Assembly: GCA_023252015.1 (NCBI GenBank)
Contig: JAHEXS010000051.1
Span: forward strand, 1 to 7,581
DNA from: Candidatus Nitrosotenuis sp.
GTDB lineage: Archaea > Thermoproteota > Nitrososphaeria > Nitrososphaerales > Nitrosopumilaceae
Length of the DNA: 7,581 nucleotides
Direction of reading: 5' to 3'
The position numbers and the translations under genes are program-made. Below are positions 5,780-7,581 of this stretch, one piece after another. The notes beneath the pieces are model-generated. The model ran no database searches, was not told the origin of the DNA, and saw only the letters and a program-made list of their open reading frames with translations. How positions within the stretch are numbered: the stretch's first letter is position 1; every line of letters starts with the position of its first letter.

Positions 5780-6808
5780 TTGAAGCGTTTCTCAAAAATG
5801 ATAATTGTCCTAGCAGTAACTGCGATCCTAACTGCGTTTTATTTTGCATATCCGAATTCTAGCAATGCAAAGACAGAAGAGAAAACATTCCTTTCCCATA
5901 ATGGTGCAGTGATTACAACCACTGGTGATATTTTGGATCCTGTTTATTCTGCTCAGACTCTGAAATTTGATCCTGACAAATACCTAAGGGAGTTTAACTA
6001 TGGCAGAGTATCAAAACTGCCAGACGGCACAACACTACGTGAATTTACAATAATAGCTGAAGACGACAAACTCATGGAGATTTCACCCGGAGTATTCTAT
6101 AATGTATGGACGTTTAATGGAACGGTTCCAGGTCCAACAATTAGAACAACAGAAGGAGACCTCGTGAGAATTCATTTCATAAACAATGGTACGCACTCAC
6201 ACACGATGCACTTTCATGGAATTCATGCTGCCGATATGGATGGCGTTTTTGAGCCAGTCGGGGCAAAAGGCGGCCAGTTCACATACGAATGGATTGCAGG
6301 ACCAGTTGGCGTTCATCCATATCACTGTCATGTAATGCCACTTGAAGAACACATTGTACATGGCTTGTATGGCGTTTACATTGTTGATCCCAAAGAAGGC
6401 AGACCTCCTGCGGACGAAATGGTAATGGTACTAAACGGATTTGATACTGACCTTGATACTGAAAACAATTTCTATGCAGTAAACACAATTCCATTCTACT
6501 ACCAACATCACCCGATTCAAATCAACACAAATCAACTCATACGCGTCTATGTGCTAAATATGGTGGAGTTTGATCCAATAAACAACCTTCACCTACACGG
6601 AAATCTATACCATTACTACCCAACTGGAACATCAACTGTTCCATCCACATACACTGACATGATCACACTTTCGCAAACGGAGCGGGGAATAATGGAATTC
6701 AACTACACATATCCTGGAAAATACCTGTTTCATGCGCATAAAGTAGAGTTTTCTGAAAAAGGCTGGACTGGACTATTCCTCGTAAAGGACAAAGAGAAAA
6801 CAAGCTGA
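5780..6808 (+). CDS. Secreted two-domain multicopper oxidase (laccase-like)
   Basis: From the TTG at 5780 the protein has 342 residues: MKRFSK, a hydrophobic stretch to about 24 (signal peptide or anchor, possible cleavage after SSNA), then two cupredoxin domains. Domain 1 (about 85-205) has H141-T-M-H144-F-H146-G and H182-C183-H184 with H191 and L196. Domain 2 (about 210-337) has H271-L-H273-G and H318-A-H320. The four His-X-His pairs supply the eight histidines of a trinuclear copper centre. The type 1 site is in domain 1 only (H141, C183, H191), with Leu at the axial position; domain 2 lacks the cysteine. This differs from nitrite reductase NirK, which lacks a trinuclear centre, and matches trimeric two-domain oxidases that reduce O2 to water. 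Substrate is unknown; Cu(I), Fe(II), Mn(II) or a nitrogen intermediate are candidates. Alternative starts are TTG 5765 and ATG 5798. It is followed by the ZIP-like gene after 5 bp and controlled by tandem palindromes. Confidence 0.92.
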   Translation: MKRFSKMIIVLAVTAILTAFYFAYPNSSNAKTEEKTFLSHNGAVITTTGDILDPVYSAQTLKFDPDKYLREFNYGRVSKLPDGTTLREFTIIAEDDKLMEISPGVFYNVWTFNGTVPGPTIRTTEGDLVRIHFINNGTHSHTMHFHGIHAADMDGVFEPVGAKGGQFTYEWIAGPVGVHPYHCHVMPLEEHIVHGLYGVYIVDPKEGRPPADEMVMVLNGFDTDLDTENNFYAVNTIPFYYQHHPIQINTNQLIRVYVLNMVEFDPINNLHLHGNLYHYYPTGTSTVPSTYTDMITLSQTERGIMEFNYTYPGKYLFHAHKVEFSEKGWTGLFLVKDKEKTS

Positions 6809-6813
6809 TCAAT

Positions 6814-7581
6814 ATGGAAGAACAAAAATCAAGAGCAAAGCTAGTTGCAAGTGGGCTTGTTCCATTTAGCTTTCTAGTTGTAATGCTTGTATTCATTTTC
6901 AGTTCTGGCTCGTCGCTGATTAATTTTGGAATCCCGCTCCCAGAACTCACAATTGAGAAAATAAATTTCGTCAAATCCGAAATACTGGTCACTGTAAGAA
7001 ACACAGGACCAGTACCAGTGGATGTGACAGTTGCAGATGTAAATGACAGAATTCAGCCTGCTGCAATAGAGCCTGACAAGCACTTGGAGAGATTTGAAAC
7101 AGCGGTGGTAAAAATTCCATTTAGCTGGAACAAGGGAGAGCCATACAAAATTGGACTGACAACTCAGGAAGGAGTTAGATTTGAAAAGAGCGTAGAGGCA
7201 GCAGCACCTGCACTAGAACCAAATTTTGATACTATGGGATTTTTGTTATTAATTGGAACATACGTTGGAGTAATCCCAATTTTGATTGGATTGATGTGGC
7301 TTCCATTTATCAAAAAAATTAGCAATCAGAAATACGTCTTTTTTTTGGCACTAACTGTAGGACTGTTGCTGTTTTTGGGAATAGATGCAATTGTGGAAGC
7401 ATTTGAGGTTTCCTCAGAAAACCTTGCAGGCGTATTTCATGGGCCGTTACTGATTGCTACGGTAGTTCTGATATCGTTATTTGGCCTGTATTATGCAGGG
7501 GAAAAGCTAACAAAGAAATCAAATCTTACAAAACTTGCAAATCCATACTCTGTTGCACTGATGGTCTCAATTGGAATTGGT
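6814..7581 (+). CDS. ZIP-family-like metal permease with N-terminal extracytoplasmic domain, cut by right edge
   Basis: 256 codons are visible, with no stop before the window ends. Residues 14-36 form a membrane span, followed by an extracytoplasmic segment of about 100 residues (37-138) with an Ig/CARDB-like strand pattern (EILVTVRNTGPVPVDVTV). Further spans lie at about 142-165, 174-195, 207-228 and from 245 onward. The spans FLALTVGLLLFLGIDAIVEAFE and NPYSVALMVSIGIG resemble early ZIP transmembrane helices; in ZIP permeases the next residues would be the metal-binding HNxxEG helix, just outside the window. ZIP proteins import divalent metals (Zn, Fe, Mn) into the cytoplasm. The ATG lies 5 bp after the oxidase stop, so the two are almost surely co-transcribed from the palindrome-controlled promoter. 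The family call rests on the helix pattern and is not certain without the C-terminal half. Confidence 0.75.
   Translation, partial: MEEQKSRAKLVASGLVPFSFLVVMLVFIFSSGSSLINFGIPLPELTIEKINFVKSEILVTVRNTGPVPVDVTVADVNDRIQPAAIEPDKHLERFETAVVKIPFSWNKGEPYKIGLTTQEGVRFEKSVEAAAPALEPNFDTMGFLLLIGTYVGVIPILIGLMWLPFIKKISNQKYVFFLALTVGLLLFLGIDAIVEAFEVSSENLAGVFHGPLLIATVVLISLFGLYYAGEKLTKKSNLTKLANPYSVALMVSIGIG

Noticed and set aside
5780..6808. Annotation of the oxidase as copper nitrite reductase NirK
   Set aside because: NirK has a mononuclear type 2 site with three His and an axial Met at type 1. This protein has four His-X-His pairs (trinuclear site) and an axial Leu.

Overview
The window looks like chromosomal DNA of an ammonia-oxidising archaeon of the Nitrososphaerota (Thaumarchaeota), probably a Nitrosopumilales-type lineage; genus is not assigned. 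The grounds are archaeal-type ribosomal proteins S13 and S4, archaeal TATA-box promoters placed about 26 bases before start codons (leaderless style), frequent TTG starts, moderate-to-low GC, and a secreted two-domain multicopper oxidase next to a ZIP-like permease, a combination I associate with this group. Nothing suggests a plasmid, virus or insertion sequence.

Left part (1-1873, minus strand): a translationally coupled rps13-rps4 pair, then glmS (N-terminal half only, running off the left edge). S13 carries a low-complexity Ala/Pro/Lys tail encoded by a recent-looking 36-bp tandem duplication. The glmS TATA box is flanked by an 8-bp inverted repeat.

Middle part (1874-5136, plus strand): a tight three-gene operon encoding a MoxR/magnesium-chelatase-like AAA+ ATPase, a VWA-domain protein with a MIDAS-type metal site, and a 98-residue winged-helix-like protein. 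The first two overlap by 14 bp and the last two are separated by 1 bp. AAA+/VWA pairs typically act as chaperone-like remodelling or metal-insertion machines; the target here is unknown and the small third protein is the least explained part.

Right part (5124-7581): a minus-strand membrane-anchored beta-rich (possibly GOLD/p24-like) protein converges on the AAA+/VWA operon with a 13-bp overlap. It is divergent from a plus-strand pair: a secreted laccase-like two-domain multicopper oxidase with a full trinuclear copper site and a leucine at the type 1 axial position, then a ZIP-like permease with an extra extracytoplasmic domain (cut by the right edge). Two near-identical 14-bp palindromes, 19 bp apart, lie directly upstream of the oxidase TATA box and look like tandem operators for a dimeric, possibly DtxR-type metal-responsive regulator. 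This suggests a metal-regulated module for extracytoplasmic metal oxidation and uptake, although a role of the oxidase in nitrogen or copper metabolism is also possible.
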